Positions 1 through 12,954 of a DNA stretch of 64,000 bases are shown piece by piece (the first letter of the stretch is position 1; each line of letters opens with the position of its first letter). The stretch covers positions 10,346,988-10,410,987 of the forward strand of contig CAMTDV010000002.1 in NCBI GenBank assembly GCA_947069175.1, in the 5' to 3' direction. The notes under the pieces are model-generated. The model saw only the letters and a program-made list of their open reading frames with translations, made no database searches and was not told the DNA's origin. The position numbers and the translations under genes were made by a program. The stretch is from Scalesia atractyloides (lineage: Eukaryota > Streptophyta > Magnoliopsida > Asterales > Asteraceae).

Positions 1-44
1 GCGGTAGCTAGTTACTGCACGCCATTCCGATGTGCTTGTACAAT

Positions 45-61
45 GGGGGGGGGGGGGGGGG
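45..61. repeat. 17-base G homopolymer
   Basis: An uninterrupted run of 17 G residues at the left edge. Its true length is uncertain because long G runs are error-prone in sequencing. The rest of 1-154 shows nothing recognisable. Confidence 0.9.
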
Positions 62-154
62 AAGGGAAACCCTGGGTAACACTTGATGAGAATAAAGCTT
101 GTTTAGGTTACACAGTCAATTGGATAAATGAGGATGGAATTGGATACGGGGTTA

Positions 155-166
155 CACTACAAGAAA
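155..166 (+). mobile_element. Candidate terminus of a CACTA (En/Spm-like) transposon
   Basis: CACTACAAGAAA, preceded by TTA, matches the usual terminal inverted repeat of plant CACTA elements, which duplicate 3 bp of target. I did not find the partner terminus (TTTCTTGTAGTG) in the window and saw no transposase, so this may be a truncated end or chance. Confidence 0.35.
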
Positions 167-1565
167 TGTCGGCATTAGCTACCCCAATATTAGTAGTGAA
201 ATTTAACATTTAGCATCGACACTTGGCTTATGGTCACTGTTACCCTATTTCGTCGCCGATGCCACCGATCCGTGTCGTTGCGCAAGTGCTTAATATGACA
301 GTTGATAAGGAGATTGTTCTAAGGGCTAGGGTTTGTTCGAACTTAGGGCATTTGCGATGCCAATATATCCCTCCATTGAGGAGGTCAGTCTTAGTCCATC
401 AAAAATTTACATAGCGCGACAAAATGAACTCTTTCTCTCCCATATTACAATCTCAATCAGCGAAATTACGAACTCTTCCACCATCCTTGATTCCAAAACC
501 GAAGCCTTACCATCATTTGCATGGTAGAACTTTCGCTATCTACAAGACAGTGCTAGTAATAGACATAAGTGATTCCGTGCTTTATTTTGGCTTCTTGTTG
601 CTGGTATCTATTTCTATTTCTATGTGTGTTTAGATGTGTTTCTGTAGTTAATTGATATGATTGTTTAGAAGGTAGTTACTTCTTAAGATCTTAATGATGT
701 TATTATGTGTTTTGTACTATGTTGAGTTTTTTTAGTAATTTTATTAGTTTATGCATTATAGACATTTAGGTTATGTATCTTTGTTTTAATCACACTGAGC
801 TTAGAAAAACATGCCCGAAAGTGATTTAAAAATTAATTTGGGGCAGTCCTTGTATTAGGACTTGTTTTTCTAGTACTTTATCTTATTTAGAATTTAGGAT
901 GTAAATGTGTATTATATTATTGTGTGTTTAAGAAAGATTTTGGTTGACATTTTCTCTTTGCTTATGAAGTGTGTGTATATATATACATCATTCAATATAA
1001 TATATGATATAATGATTTAATAGAATTTACTTTAATGTAGTACATTATAGTATTTTGTAGTGTAATGTGATTTGATTTGATATAACATAATATGATGTGA
1101 TATTATGTTATATGATCATTTTATGTAATATGACACGATATGAGAGCAATACAACACATGACCCATGAGGCACCAATGTGTGATGTGGCAACCTGTCGAA
1201 ATGGCACCCTATTGTTGATGGAGTGCTCATGGGTGGAAGGCTTGCAATGGCAGGGTTTGTCATGCGGGGTTTGTTGTGCGTGGGTTGTGAGGTCCATTGG
1301 ATCTGTTACCCTTTACTTTCATATATATATATAGAATGGTTAGTGACTTGTACACCATGTGCGTTAATAACTTTTACTCCATGTTTATTTTAAGTTCAAA
1401 TTTTTTTAGATATAGTAATTGAGTAAAATAATAAAAAGATGTAACTTTTTAACATTGTATATTTATGCATTGTTTATTTATTTTTATATTACACATTAAC
1501 TAACAATGCATTTGTTTATTATAATAAGTTTATTACGAACTCATTAGTGTGTTTCTATATTTACA
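167..1565. other. AT-rich intergenic stretch, no gene seen
   Basis: Only short unsupported ORFs occur. Around 1000-1140 the sequence is a degenerate run of ATATGAT/TGATTTGAT-like words. No RNA gene, domain or element end is recognisable apart from the CACTA-like motif at its left edge. Confidence 0.6.
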
Positions 1566-2449
1566 TCTATACTATATATTAAGTGAAAATGTTTTTGGAC
1601 AAGTGTCAATCTTTGTTGTCTTTTCAGCCTTATTTTTCTGTCTCTCTCTTTTCTATTAAATAATAATTTTTTTTATTTTTATTTTCTATTAAATAATTAT
1701 ATTAAAATTAAAAAATATATATTTAGATATTTAATACAAATTTACTTATGGATTTAAATTATATCAATAAATATATGAACTTAATACGAATTCCAAATTA
1801 ATGATGGATAGTTATAATTTCTAATGGTACCTCTCATATTCTAAAAACAAAGTTTTATTATGGATAATTATTATTTCGTCAGTCAGTCGGACTAGTCAGA
1901 ACGTTTAAATTGTTTTTACATTTTAATCAACTCCAATGTATAAACAACTAGATTAATTAATCATTTTAATGTGTATCAACAAAATTTTGAACTTAAAATT
2001 TAGTTTTTTTAATAATTAGATCGTTCAATCGTATTTTTATTTTTGTGAATTCTACAAACAAAAAAAACGATTTTATATTTATTTAAGATCCAAAATCACT
2101 AATCGAGGATGTATCATGTTCATAGGAACGTGATATACATTGGAAATTAACGAAAACCCTTTATGTATACGACTTGTTTATCATGAAAAAGTATTTGAGG
2201 TACCACGCACGTATACCGGTATTTACAATAAACTGCTTATGAAGCATACATTAAACTTTATGAAATATGTAAGTATTATACGTAAAACTCACGACATAGA
2301 ACATGACGCGTGTAGTGGAAACATAACTTCAAAAAATAATGATACAAATCTTTGTTGATCAAATATATAGTAGTTTTATTATCACCTATATTTAAAATGT
2401 GTTTGTTGAATATATTTATTTGCGAAAACTAACGTATTTTATGCAGGTC
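1566..2449 (+). mobile_element. Helitron-like 5' end followed by AT-rich tract
   Basis: An A followed by TCTATACTATATATTAAG at 1566 resembles the 5' terminus of plant Helitrons (A|TC insertion, TCTATACTA start). No convincing 3' end (small GC hairpin plus CTRR before T) was found; CTAGT near 2450 lacks the hairpin and the following T. No Rep/helicase coding is present. The element call rests on the start motif only. Confidence 0.25.
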
Positions 2450-5400
2450 TCACTAGTAATTGTTAGATTAAAAACCTAGAATACTTGGCCCAATGTGGCC
2501 TCAGGGATCTTGCAAATGATAGGAACCAGATTTTTATGAGATACCACCTATGTAGAGCATGGCTGATAAAACAGGCATGATCGTTTTAAACAAGCCAGAG
2601 ACGATACACTTATCCCAAGTATCAAACAAAAGAAATCGACTCGTTTAACTACTCTGTATGTTTTTATATTTCTTATGTATAAAGAAGGAGAAATGATAAG
2701 GCCTAACATCCTGAATTTAATTATTTAATAAAACTATAAAGATATAGTGCATTTTGTATTAAATAGGTTTAATGGTATCATAAACATGTTAGAAATTTCC
2801 AGCCATGCATCATGGTTGTATATGAAGCTTTCCATCTGCGAGTTTAGTAAAGATCTGGAATGATTTTTAAGCCGTTTAGGATTCCGTTATGTTTATCGAT
2901 AAAATATTATGAATTTATATATAGCAACTGCTCTTCTAACCCTCCGATATTAGTGGTGTGACAGGAAGATAGTTTCTTATATATCCCAACTATATATATG
3001 GTATGCTTTGGGAAAATTTTGGTATTCGTCAAAACAAAGGCTAGGTTAAATCGTGATCAATATTATTTCTATCCAACTTCATAAACTTCATAAAAATTTT
3101 CGTTCCTTTTTAGAGTAGAAGATGTTTTTGTTAGTAGGGTTTATGAAGAAGGAAATGGGCCTAATACAAATACATGATGTCTCCTTGCGTGCCAACCACT
3201 CTGAAAACATCATGTGTACACCATAAAGACGTGACAAGACTTCAAAATCAGTGTTAGTGTGTTATTATGTTTTTCACTTGAATATCTTGATTATGCATAT
3301 GTATCTTGAAATCTAAACAATAGCGGAAAGCTCCAAACTTGGCTATGACTATATATGTGTATTTTTAATTATATCATAACCACATATACTATTAGACAGG
3401 ATAAAACATAAACATAAACAAGAAACAAAAAGAACTGACTAGATTAAGAAATGGTGACACTTTGCACAACTAAAGCATAACTACTCTTTTATGAATGAAG
3501 ATCCAAAATGGATGGGGTAATTAAAAGATAGAGAGTAAACTGAGGGGTCAAATCTGAAAAATCTCACCTCAGCCACACTTATAAATTAAACCCTAATTCT
3601 TTATTCATTCTTATTATAATCAGACGCATCTTCTTGGTCTATAGCGCCGCGCCTGACAACCTCTGTATCCTTCCATTGCCAATGTTAGACGAAAATAGGG
3701 TCTGGATTAAATGGTAAGCATTCCTTAAGTCTTATCTGGTCTGATCTAACTTCGTTTATACTGTTTTGAGTTACTTTATAATTGACCGATTCATGATGCT
3801 GCAGGAAACTGAAGAACGCATGTTAGTTCTTGATAACATGTTGACCGTTCATAGGGTTGTGACAAGGACCAAAAATCACCTGAGAGGGTCACAACATGGA
3901 GAATGTAGCCAGTGCCACTGTACAAGGGAGGAAGAAAAGAAGAGCCTTGCTTTTCATGTACTTGGTCTTCCAGTTTGCAATAATTTGCGAAATCAAGGTG
4001 AATCTTCTAAATATATATTGGTTAAATTACCATTTGTGTGATTGGTACTTTTTGGTTAATCTTCTAATGTGTTGGATTAATCGGTTCGTTTACGGGTCAC
4101 AGTTCAAATGGTTATTTGTTTACGGGTAACGTGAGTCGTAGGTCGCGGGTTTAATTCATGTCAGCCGGTTACGGGTCCAAAGTGGAAGTGGTTTAGTAGT
4201 AAATGGGTCAAGTAAAATCCATGGATTTAGTTAATAAGTTTATGCACGTTTGATGTAGAAGAGTGGATAAAAAGGTTTGACAACTTCTTTAGAATCTGCA
4301 TGTTGAAGAAAGGATATACCTTCTACTTGTACGATTCTTTAGGGTGGAATATTAGTATATTCTTTTTATATTTACACGTGTTTTGTATATGGCTATATAT
4401 TGGCCCATGTTTATTGAATAATATACACCCTTTTTTATTTTATTGAATATTTCGATACCTTCTGTATATTCACATTCAAGTTTACACAATTGTGAGTTTG
4501 TGTTGAGTGTGTTTATTGGGGCCTAAACCAACACTAATGTATATTGATTTGAACTGATTTGCATGATGAACAAAACTGAGGGATTATTGTTAACCCCGGT
4601 CGATATCCAAAGACGGCTTGAATGAAAGTGAATTCATCAAAGATGAATATGAATTTTTAAGCGATGGTTTCATATTGTTTTTCATATTATACATGATGCA
4701 AACTTTTCTCGAGTGGTTGAGTAAATAATAATGAGAATCTTTACATGCTTAGATGTTCTTAATTTAGCCACTATGGTAATTATAGCAATCTACTAGCCGT
4801 CGCAATGGAAAAATGATGAGAGTAAGATAATCTTAACCATCTGAAAGGCGTGTTATATCGTCATTAATTTGAAGGTTATTTATAGACAGTACATTAGTTA
4901 TTATTATTATGGTTATTATGATTTTTTAACTTACATTGGTAATTACAGTTATTTCATAAAGGTTTTTTATTTTATTGAATTTTTTTAATAAAAGTACTAC
5001 TCTTTTGATCGACAGAGATAGCGAGGGTTTCTGATATTATATCCCACCAAGATTATAATATTTTTAATGGAATGCAATTTGGAAGACCAATTCTCTCAAG
5101 TCCCTTGGACATCATGCGCAATGTTGCTGCTATAAATTTAGGTAATTTGGATGGGAGTTTTGGCAGGAATCCTCTTCAGCATTATCAGGTGAATATATTT
5201 ATTCTAATGCAAAAGGAAATATGGTATCCTTTTTATTTTTCTCTTACATATGATTAAGTTTCCGTTGTGAATAGCCAATATATACCTTCACATCTATACT
5301 TGATTAAATACATGTATTACAGGTTAGATCTTGCTCTTTATATGTTAATTATCGTTAATCATATGATGTAATCAAATATTTAAAAGCTTGATTTATATTC

Positions 5401-5860
5401 CACCTAGATGTAAGATAGGCATTACAGAACCAACCGGACTTTTTATAACACTTTTGTTTTCTGCTTTTGCCTATTTCTAAGCAAGTCAATGTAATGTGTT
5501 GGTATCATAAATCTTTATCTTTCATTGTGTAAGCACAGTTGTATTTTTATAATTCCTATTTAACTGGCTTCAATGAGTATTAAGTACATGCTCCAAATTT
5601 TGATTACAGGGATTCAGTGGGCCACAAGGACCACTAGTTGATCACGGGCATACAGTAGCAGCTAGCCGGTGTACTATGCTATACATCTTGAAAGAAGTTC
5701 AAGACTCTTTAACATTATGGTTATGTTGTATTAAACCAAACGGGTATCCATTTGTTTGATTTTTTTTTCTTCAGCCTGTGATGTTTGAGCGAATACTTAT
5801 TTGAGACTCAATACGCTTATTTTATAGATGCGGTCTCATGTGTGAAATTAAATTGTAATA
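2450..5860 (+). repeat. Repeated gene-like segment, copy 1
   Basis: This region matches, in opposite orientation, 29140-31300 and 46335-48520. Shared blocks include the block with GATAGGAACCAGA (near 2520), the TATGAAGCTTTCC block (near 2822), the AAACCCTAATT promoter-like block (near 3590) and the tail GATGTTTGAGCGAATACTTA (near 5785). Copy 1 has about 265 bp of extra sequence at 2551-2815. Upstream of the exon-like part lie a TATAAATTA-type box and an AAACCCTAA telo-box, which are common in plant housekeeping promoters. Three copies in one window indicate a mobile or duplicated unit; its boundaries are approximate. Confidence 0.6.
3805..5759 (+). CDS. Unidentified gene-like model with three phase-compatible exons
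   Basis: Candidate exons are 3805-3997, 5016-5188 and 5610-5759. Each is bordered by AG upstream, and the first two by GT downstream (AAG|GTGAAT and CAG|GTGAAT). The first ends after one base of a codon and the next supplies the other two; the second ends on a codon boundary. All three stay open to a TGA at 5757-5759, giving roughly 170 residues. A possible first exon, ATG at 3682 to 3713 followed by GTAAGC, is out of phase by one base here, but the matching segment in copy 2 is in phase. The product has no domain I recognise. The matching exon in copies 2 and 3 stops early, so this is either a captured gene fragment or a decaying gene. Upstream telo-box and TATA-like sequences support a promoter. 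Confidence 0.35.
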
Positions 5861-6503
5861 GACGTGTTCTCATAAGTGTGAAATTAAATTGTAATCATAT
5901 ATATGGATCTTTAGTTTTATCAATAGTACATATTGTAATGTAGTTTAATGTTATACAATATTATATATCCGAACAGCATTAAGTAACAAAATATGTTATT
6001 ATACAATAGTATATACAGTAATGTAGTTCAATGTTATACAATATTATATAGCAGACCAGCATTAAATAACAAAATAATGTATAAGTGAATCGAGCCAAAA
6101 TATGGTAATAAGTTTGGTATGATTGTGCGTCCCACAATCTGTTTATGCATATGCAATACAATAAAAAAAATAAAATAAAAAGAATAAAGTGTAATTTACT
6201 CTCTGGATACGTAGTCACGTTGAGTCCACACATAAAATTATTGGATGACTAAGTCCCAATACTTTGAAAAGTGATAAAACTTTTGAGTCCCTTCCTTAGT
6301 TTGACCATTTAAGCGAAAGACCATTTTGCTCATTATTGTGAATGTGAAAAGTCTTTTTCACCCTTTTTTTTATTATTATTATTATACAAAAATCACAATC
6401 AATATCATCAGTCTGGGTTTTGTCCCAAATAACGAACCTTAACACCAATATACATAGCCTGCATCTCATTTGTCTCTATGGGGTTTAATTCATCCACGAT
6501 TGG
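5861..6503. other. AT-rich intergenic DNA, target of the solo LTR
   Basis: No coding or RNA gene seen. It includes the 83-bp duplication at 5921-6075 and ends in ATTGG (6499-6503), the left target-site copy of the solo LTR. Confidence 0.6.
5921..6075. repeat. Direct duplication, 83-bp period
   Basis: Two adjacent copies begin with CAATAGTA at 5921 and 6004 and end in TAACAAAAT, with scattered substitutions between them. Confidence 0.8.
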
Positions 6504-7462
6504 TGTCACACTCGCTTATAGGCGGAAGCGTCCGGTGTGATCTGACTGACTCTTATTGCATACAATATAAGTGAACATACTAAATGAATAAAAACAAGCT
6601 CCTAATGTCATTTCCAATATTGTTTCAAAACGCAACATAAGTTGAGTATATTGTTTACAAACCATAAAATGAAAATAAGTTGTCAAGTGTTACACATCCA
6701 AAATGCAAGTTTTAAAATGATCAGGCTTTGACCCTTATATCACCGCAAGGAGGTGGTATATAATGGGCAAACCCTTCAAAAGTTGGCTTGAAGTCTTGCT
6801 TTCCTCGACTATAATTCCTCTCTTGGTGCACTAATTTCCTGAAATACATGTGAGGTTGAAAAATCAACAAAAGTTGGCGAGTTCATGTGTTTTAGTTGTA
6901 TGAGATGAATCCATAAAATGTATGATGTATTTGTATCAAAAACCGGTATGTAAAGCGTCAATAAATCGTTTATTATTAATGTTTTGCAAGGACATTAATA
7001 TGTGTGACGACATAGGAAGCATCCAAACCTAGACGATTTTCGTCGATTAATCTCGACTGGGACAACAAATGCACTCTTCCGTGTGGGTCCATGACCAAGA
7101 GTTTGGCTCGCCAACACCAGCTAGATCTAACCTTTGTACCGTGGTCTTAAACAAGATTAATGGTGCTTAAGTTCCACCCTATTCACAATGATCTAAGTTG
7201 TTTCATTCCCTAGCTTATCATACCATTGTACATGTATTTCCCCCTGATAGTTGTAATACAATAAAACGTTTAAGATGAAAAGGGGGACATGAACTCATTG
7301 GATTGCGTTCCGTAAACTTTGTTTATCTCACGTACTTTTCCTTGGTTTGTACCGCAACCTACAAACGTGCTAGGTTTGTTAGACACTTCGGTCTTTGTAA
7401 CGACTTATGTACAAGTCTTTTGTCTTAAATATTTATTAAGACTTGTTCCGAATTATGTTCCG

Positions 7463-7522
7463 TTGAGATGTATTTTCGACGTATGATGTCAATTGAGATG
7501 TATTTTCGATGTATGATGTCAA
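7463..7522. repeat. Two 30-bp tandem copies in the solo LTR
   Basis: TTGAGATGTATTTTCGA-containing units start at 7463 and 7493 and differ at one base. Confidence 0.85.
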
Positions 7523-7537
7523 TATATATTTTGTCAA

Positions 7538-7561
7538 ATATATATATATATATATATATAT
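7538..7561. repeat. (AT)n microsatellite
   Basis: Uninterrupted AT dinucleotides, about 12 units, inside the solo LTR. Confidence 0.9.
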
Positions 7562-10521
7562 GCTTGTATCTCGTGTGTTATATGTACGGGCCTCGCTCTC
7601 TTGTCTCCGTGCCTCGCACGGGTAAGATGTAGGTGTTCATGACTTCTCATAATCGGGTTCCGCCCGTTTGTCTCGACGATACCATCATTGGATATGTTCC
7701 ATATATAATTCTTCTTAATTATACATAATTCCTGGTTCGATGTATTCGTTAAAATATTATATTTTAGCTTACATGATTTGTATGCACCATTTTACGTATC
7801 ATTTGTAATTATGATGGGTTTGTTAAACATAATCTATTTTTAACATGTCTTGATATATAATTGTTCATGTGCATGTGTTTATGGTATACATGACCAAATG
7901 TATTATTTGTTTAGTATTATACATGTGTATATTCCCAAGTATGTGTATACTTGTATTGTGAGTATTTGTGTACTTAATTTCGTATTCTCATGATTATGTA
8001 TAATACTTGTATAATGGTATTTTCATGTATTTGTATGTAGAGGAATACGTATATTCTTGTATTTATTATACACAATTTTTATATTCTTAGAATATATAAG
8101 TTTAAGATGTGTCCAAATTAACATATGTATCTTATGCTTGGGAAAGTATATGCATCTTAATAATAATATATTTTCAAGATTAGTTTTAGAAAAATATATA
8201 CTTTTAGTTTTCCACCAAAATAATATACTTTTAAGATGTTGATGAAATATATATTTTAAACTATATTTCTAAAATCGACAAAATATGATATAGTTTATAT
8301 ACTTGTAAAAATATATATTTTGTCACTTTTTCGGTTTTGAAAGTATAATTTATCAAGCTTCGATATATTATATATTTTTAGTCTGAAATATTTATATAGT
8401 CCAATGTCTGAATCGTGTATCTCAGGCATGAATATATATGTATGTATGTATTCTTGTAGATCTTTGTTGCCAATTTTCATTGTATTTATTTGTGTATATT
8501 ATTTCAAGTTCCTAATTTATATATAACTAATACAAACAATATACAGATAGCAAATAATTCTTATGATCACTAAATGTATATTTTCCAAAATATATATTTA
8601 TATCCATCTTTTTTTAGAAAAAACCATAACTTCCTTGATTTATATTTTATATAAAAATATGAGAATTTTTATATTTATTACTTTTAAACAAGATTACTTG
8701 TAAGAACCTTGTTAAAATATATTTTTCTAAGTGTTTAAATTTTATTAAAATTTTGTCATAGTTTCTCCTAGATTTAGGAGGTTTTCCATGTTTAAAAACA
8801 TGTGTTTAAGCTTCCAAAACTTATCAAATTATTCACAATCATTTCTATAAGTATAACATATGGATATACATGCATTTTTCATGTTATGATGAACTTGAAA
8901 GTTAATAAAATCATGTAGTATTTTAACCCTGTGTTTAATATGTTTATCCATCTTTAAAAATATGTTTTGTTTCTAAAATTTGCAAACTTTGTATAAAATA
9001 TTTTTTACAACTTGTTCATACATCATCTTAAGAACATTAGATATCATTTTAACCACTTTAATAAGTTCATTCTTCATGTATAACAAGTTCATCAACACTT
9101 TCATCATGGATCTCGTAAGATCCATGTGTATACTTGTTAGATATATACTTCTAGCAAGTATACTAGTAACAAGATATAAAATGAAAGATTAGGAGGCTCA
9201 CTACTAGCTCTTGTGGCTAGGAAAGTTGCAAGAGAACTTAGAAGATGAAGATGATGGAAAGTTGGTGGCTAATAGCTCCTTGAAGAGGTCCTTGAGCTTC
9301 CAGGACTTGACACCTTCTTAATCTACCTTGAGACGCCTTAGGATATGCTTGAAAGTGCTTAAAGATCACTTGATGATGAAGGTGAAAGTGGAGTGGTGTG
9401 GTCGTGAGGTAGGAAGAAGGAGAAGGAGTCTTGGTGTTTTAATTTTTGGTTGCTGAAAGATGAGATGATGTTGGGATAAGGTTATTATATAACCTTAGGC
9501 TAATACTTCTTCTATCAAATAAACCCTTTGCCCATTATCAACTAATCCAACATCTTTAGACAACATGTGGGCTTGGGGGACCCACATGTTGACCGTCACT
9601 TGGGGGGTGGGGGGGTCTTGGTTGCGTTTTAAATGTAGTTAGTTAGTTTAGTTAGGATTTAATGGGTTTAGTTAGGGGTTTATAGGTATAAGGGGTTTTT
9701 GGTGTAATTCATCACGTATGGTGTTATATACTAGCTTAACATTGTTAAATAATATTAACTAGTCCATAAATTATGTCTAGTTCGTGTTCGGTTGCTTAAC
9801 GAGTGCTAGATTCGTTATCGGATCCCTAAACGGAGGTTTAAGCAACTTGTAGGGATTTTTTAGATTTTTATGTAAAACAATGTGTTAATGAATTAAACTA
9901 GTTGTATAATGTCAAAATATTGTTAACTAGTTCATATGATATGTCTGGATGTGTCCGGGTGTTCATTTCGTTGTCGGTTCATTAAAACGTTAACTTTCAA
10001 GACTTGTATGATATGATATGTTTTTGTATCAAGATGATACTTTCAACATCTTTTAGATAGTTTATGATGTTTAACACTGTTTCTGAATATTACACAAGCT
10101 AGTGGATGCTGATTTTGCTTAATGATGCTGAATTGTGCTGAATTTGTCATTTAGTGTGTATTTCGGACAGTTTTTAGTGCATGTTTTGTTTCCGGAAGAT
10201 GTTAGCATGAATCCTTGTTTTCCTCACGTGGGATTTAATATGTAGTTGATGTTGGACTCCCATCTAAGTCCTAAATCTGTTGTTTAGCTGAGTACTGAAG
10301 TTGTGTTGACACAACTAGTCTACTAGTTGTTCCAATGCATTGCCTTAAACTGTTTTTGAGTTGTAACCATTAAAATGAATAATATACATCATGTAAAGTA
10401 CTCAGTGAGTTTTCTAGGTGTATGCCATGTAATCATGCAGTTCAAACATTCAAAACACATAATTGTATAATATAATTCTCTTTTCAAATGTACGGAAATT
10501 ACCCGAAAGTGAGTTGTCACA

Positions 10522-11490
10522 ATTGGATGGGACTTGTTGTAGTTTTGGATCACCTCAACACCATCTTTTTCCATTTGAGAATTTAGAACATCAATTGGTG
10601 TTACTGTGATGAGGTTTAACCGAACTTCTAATACTTCTTGGAGACCAATGGATAACCAAATCAGGAACCGGGGGTGTTGATTCTTCCACAATCATTACCA
10701 AAATATGCGGCAAAGTACATGGATTTGTGATGGAGGTGGTGGTTGAGGTAAGAAACCTCATGCGTCTTCCATTGAGGATGAACGATGCTTGAGGGAAGGG
10801 CGACAACCTTAGTTGCGTCAATAAAATCTATTTAAATCAAAGGGTTTTGTAGCATCTGATGTATTTTAGGGTTTTGAGAGGATTGTTATTGTCTTTGATG
10901 TATTTTAGCATCTGATGTAATTTAGGGTTTAGATACTTCAAGGAAGGACTCTAATTGTAGCACTTTTCAAACTATAAGTACGCAAGTTTCCAAAGTTTTC
11001 ATCCGGAAACTCAAGTTGATGTCGCCCCTAAACCATAAGGAAGTAAATTGCACTTTATTATAAAAAGATGTTTGATAGTTATTTACACTAACATCCTTTA
11101 ACCATAAAAAATACACTTATTTTTTTTATAGATATCAATTGAAAATTATCTTTTCTTAAATCTATAAATAGAATTTGATTTTCAAGTTATTGAATTTTTT
11201 TATTTTTTTGAATTGGATTTTGAATATTTGAATTGGGTTAAATTAAACAAGGGTAATGTCATCCTATAAAGTCTCCAATATCTAGGAAGGAAGACACAAT
11301 TAATCACAAAATATAACGCAATGGATTAGAAAATATAACACAGTGCCGATGAAAAAAGTCACAATGGCAGAAATAAATAAACACACAATGACAAATAAAA
11401 AGACATAATGATATAAATAAAAATTCTCAAATCTACAAGCTAAAAGTTCAAAAGCGGAAACCTAAAATCTAAGATTGTAGAATTCGATGA
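10522..11490. other. Intergenic DNA between solo LTR and copia element
   Basis: AT-rich. Two overlapping minus-strand ORFs (10389-10691 and 10591-10821) have no motif I recognise, and one crosses the end of the solo LTR, so neither is called. Direct words such as GATGTATTTTAG and GCATCTGATGTA recur near 10850-10925. Confidence 0.55.
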
Positions 11491-12422
11491 TATAGGACAA
11501 CTGTTCACGAAATTAAAAGATTAACAATTTTATTAATCATATTCGGATTACAATACATAAGCAGGAACTGAAATTGATAAAAAACAAAAAACAATACAAC
11601 CTGAACAGAAAACAAATTACAAAGAAATAAAGAAAAATAAAACAGTGGTGACTGAGGCACGTAAAAGACACGCTTCCCTTAAAACAGATTTTGGGTCACT
11701 CAGGTAAACCCGTATGTTTCCCAGGGTACAACAGCCTAAGCAGATTGTACTGCCGGGATTAGCCAAGCACCCGAAAAAGTACCTGAAACAAGAGAGTGCA
11801 GTGAATCAAAGTTAGGAAAATTTTTAGTAGTGTGTGTTGCATCCACCATACGATTTTCAGTGTGTCTCAAAACAAAGCACCAAGTTTTTTATTTCTACTA
11901 GCTAGAATATGAAATGATAAGTCTCTTATTGAATACACATTTTAATAAGATTAATTCTGAAATTCGGTGGGCATATCGAATTCTATGCCTTAATCATTTT
12001 GTAGGTAAGAACTTGGACAATCTCTAACACCAAGGCAAGACACATAAAAACAATACTAAGGCGGCTCCTAAGCGGCTCGCGGCGATGCGAGTGTGTGAAG
12101 TGCAAAGTGCGCCATCAAAGGGCCACATTGCGCCCATCGCCCTCGTCCCGGTCCCGTGCCCGTCCCCGCCCTGGGTGCGTGCACGTGTCGGGTGCTTCGC
12201 ATCCTCCTTGCTGCCACTGGGTGTAACTTGTCACTTTGTAATATTCGTGTAGAGAATTATAGATATATAAATCAACAAAAGATTTATCTCTCCACCAATG
12301 TGGGACAAACACAACTTCCCACACATTAAAGTTCCAACACATAAGTTCCAACACACAATTAAAGCTTATGATCTCTCATTCATTTTGCTTTAATCACTAA
12401 ATTATTATCATAATTTTCAACA
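11491..12422 (-). repeat. 3' LTR of the copia element (932 bp)
   Basis: Matches 27974-28623 from the GGACAACTGTTCACG start to the CATAATTTTCAACA end. It retains about 260 bp (roughly 11877-12140) that the other LTR lacks. The first bases are TATAGG here and TGTAGG in the other copy, so the terminal TG has probably mutated. Confidence 0.85.
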
Positions 12423-12434
12423 ATCCCCCACATG
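12423..12434 (-). other. Polypurine tract of the copia element
   Basis: Minus strand reads ATGTGGGGGATTG directly before the LTR start TGTTGAAAA, the expected place for plus-strand priming. Confidence 0.75.
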
Positions 12435-12954
12435 AATGGAGATCATCCCACGCACTCAAGTGTCACGATAAAATTTTAGTGGTTAAGTAATGCAGGATAG
12501 GTAAGTTTCCTTTTGAACCCTCCTTTGTGACATATACTTAGTCTCTTAGCAGTTAGTAGATGCGATGTCCTTGAACCAACTCCTTTTCACATAGACGTTA
12601 TTACACATCACACATTACTCTTCCTGGCCTGGCTAACCCCTCATAGCTGTGTCCGTTATGGTCATGGAACACTATCCTGGTTCTGCGAGAGCATTAGGAA
12701 TTGTGCCCCCAATTTCATTTGAAGCGACCCCACTTCTCTCTAACATAGGTGATTTACAAATCATTAAAAGCCATATGCTTAACCTCTCTTGATATCACTG
12801 ATTTAAGTAGGAATGGACTAGGAAGTTTGCAACTCCCTTTGTATGTTGAGGTACTCCCCCACAGTGACCTCACTTTGTACAGTTAGGTGGTCTTATTGAG
12901 CCTAGATCATGGGATCTCCAATCTTCTAGGATAGGTTTTCCGTTGTACAAACTT

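Larger units (their letters stand above)
6504..10521 (-). mobile_element. Solo LTR (4018 bp) of an E-like gypsy element
   Basis: The segment starts TGTCACACTCGC, ends GAGTTGTCACA (TG...CA), and is flanked by identical 5-bp copies ATTGG at 6499-6503 and 10522-10526. Its length and both termini resemble the 4.0-4.1 kb LTRs of element E (starts TGTCACACC, ends GTTGTCACA), and it carries the shared TCAACAAAAGTTGGCGAG motif near 6870. No internal region or second LTR remains, so it is best explained by recombination between two LTRs of a full element. Orientation is minus by analogy with E. ORFs inside it have no recognisable product. Confidence 0.85.

Noticed and set aside
10389..10821. Minus-strand ORFs near the right end of the solo LTR
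   Set aside because: One crosses the LTR/target junction and the other has no domain or start context.
11488..11492. Target duplication for the outer copia element
   Set aside because: GATGA on the left does not match the bases after 28623, so none is claimed.
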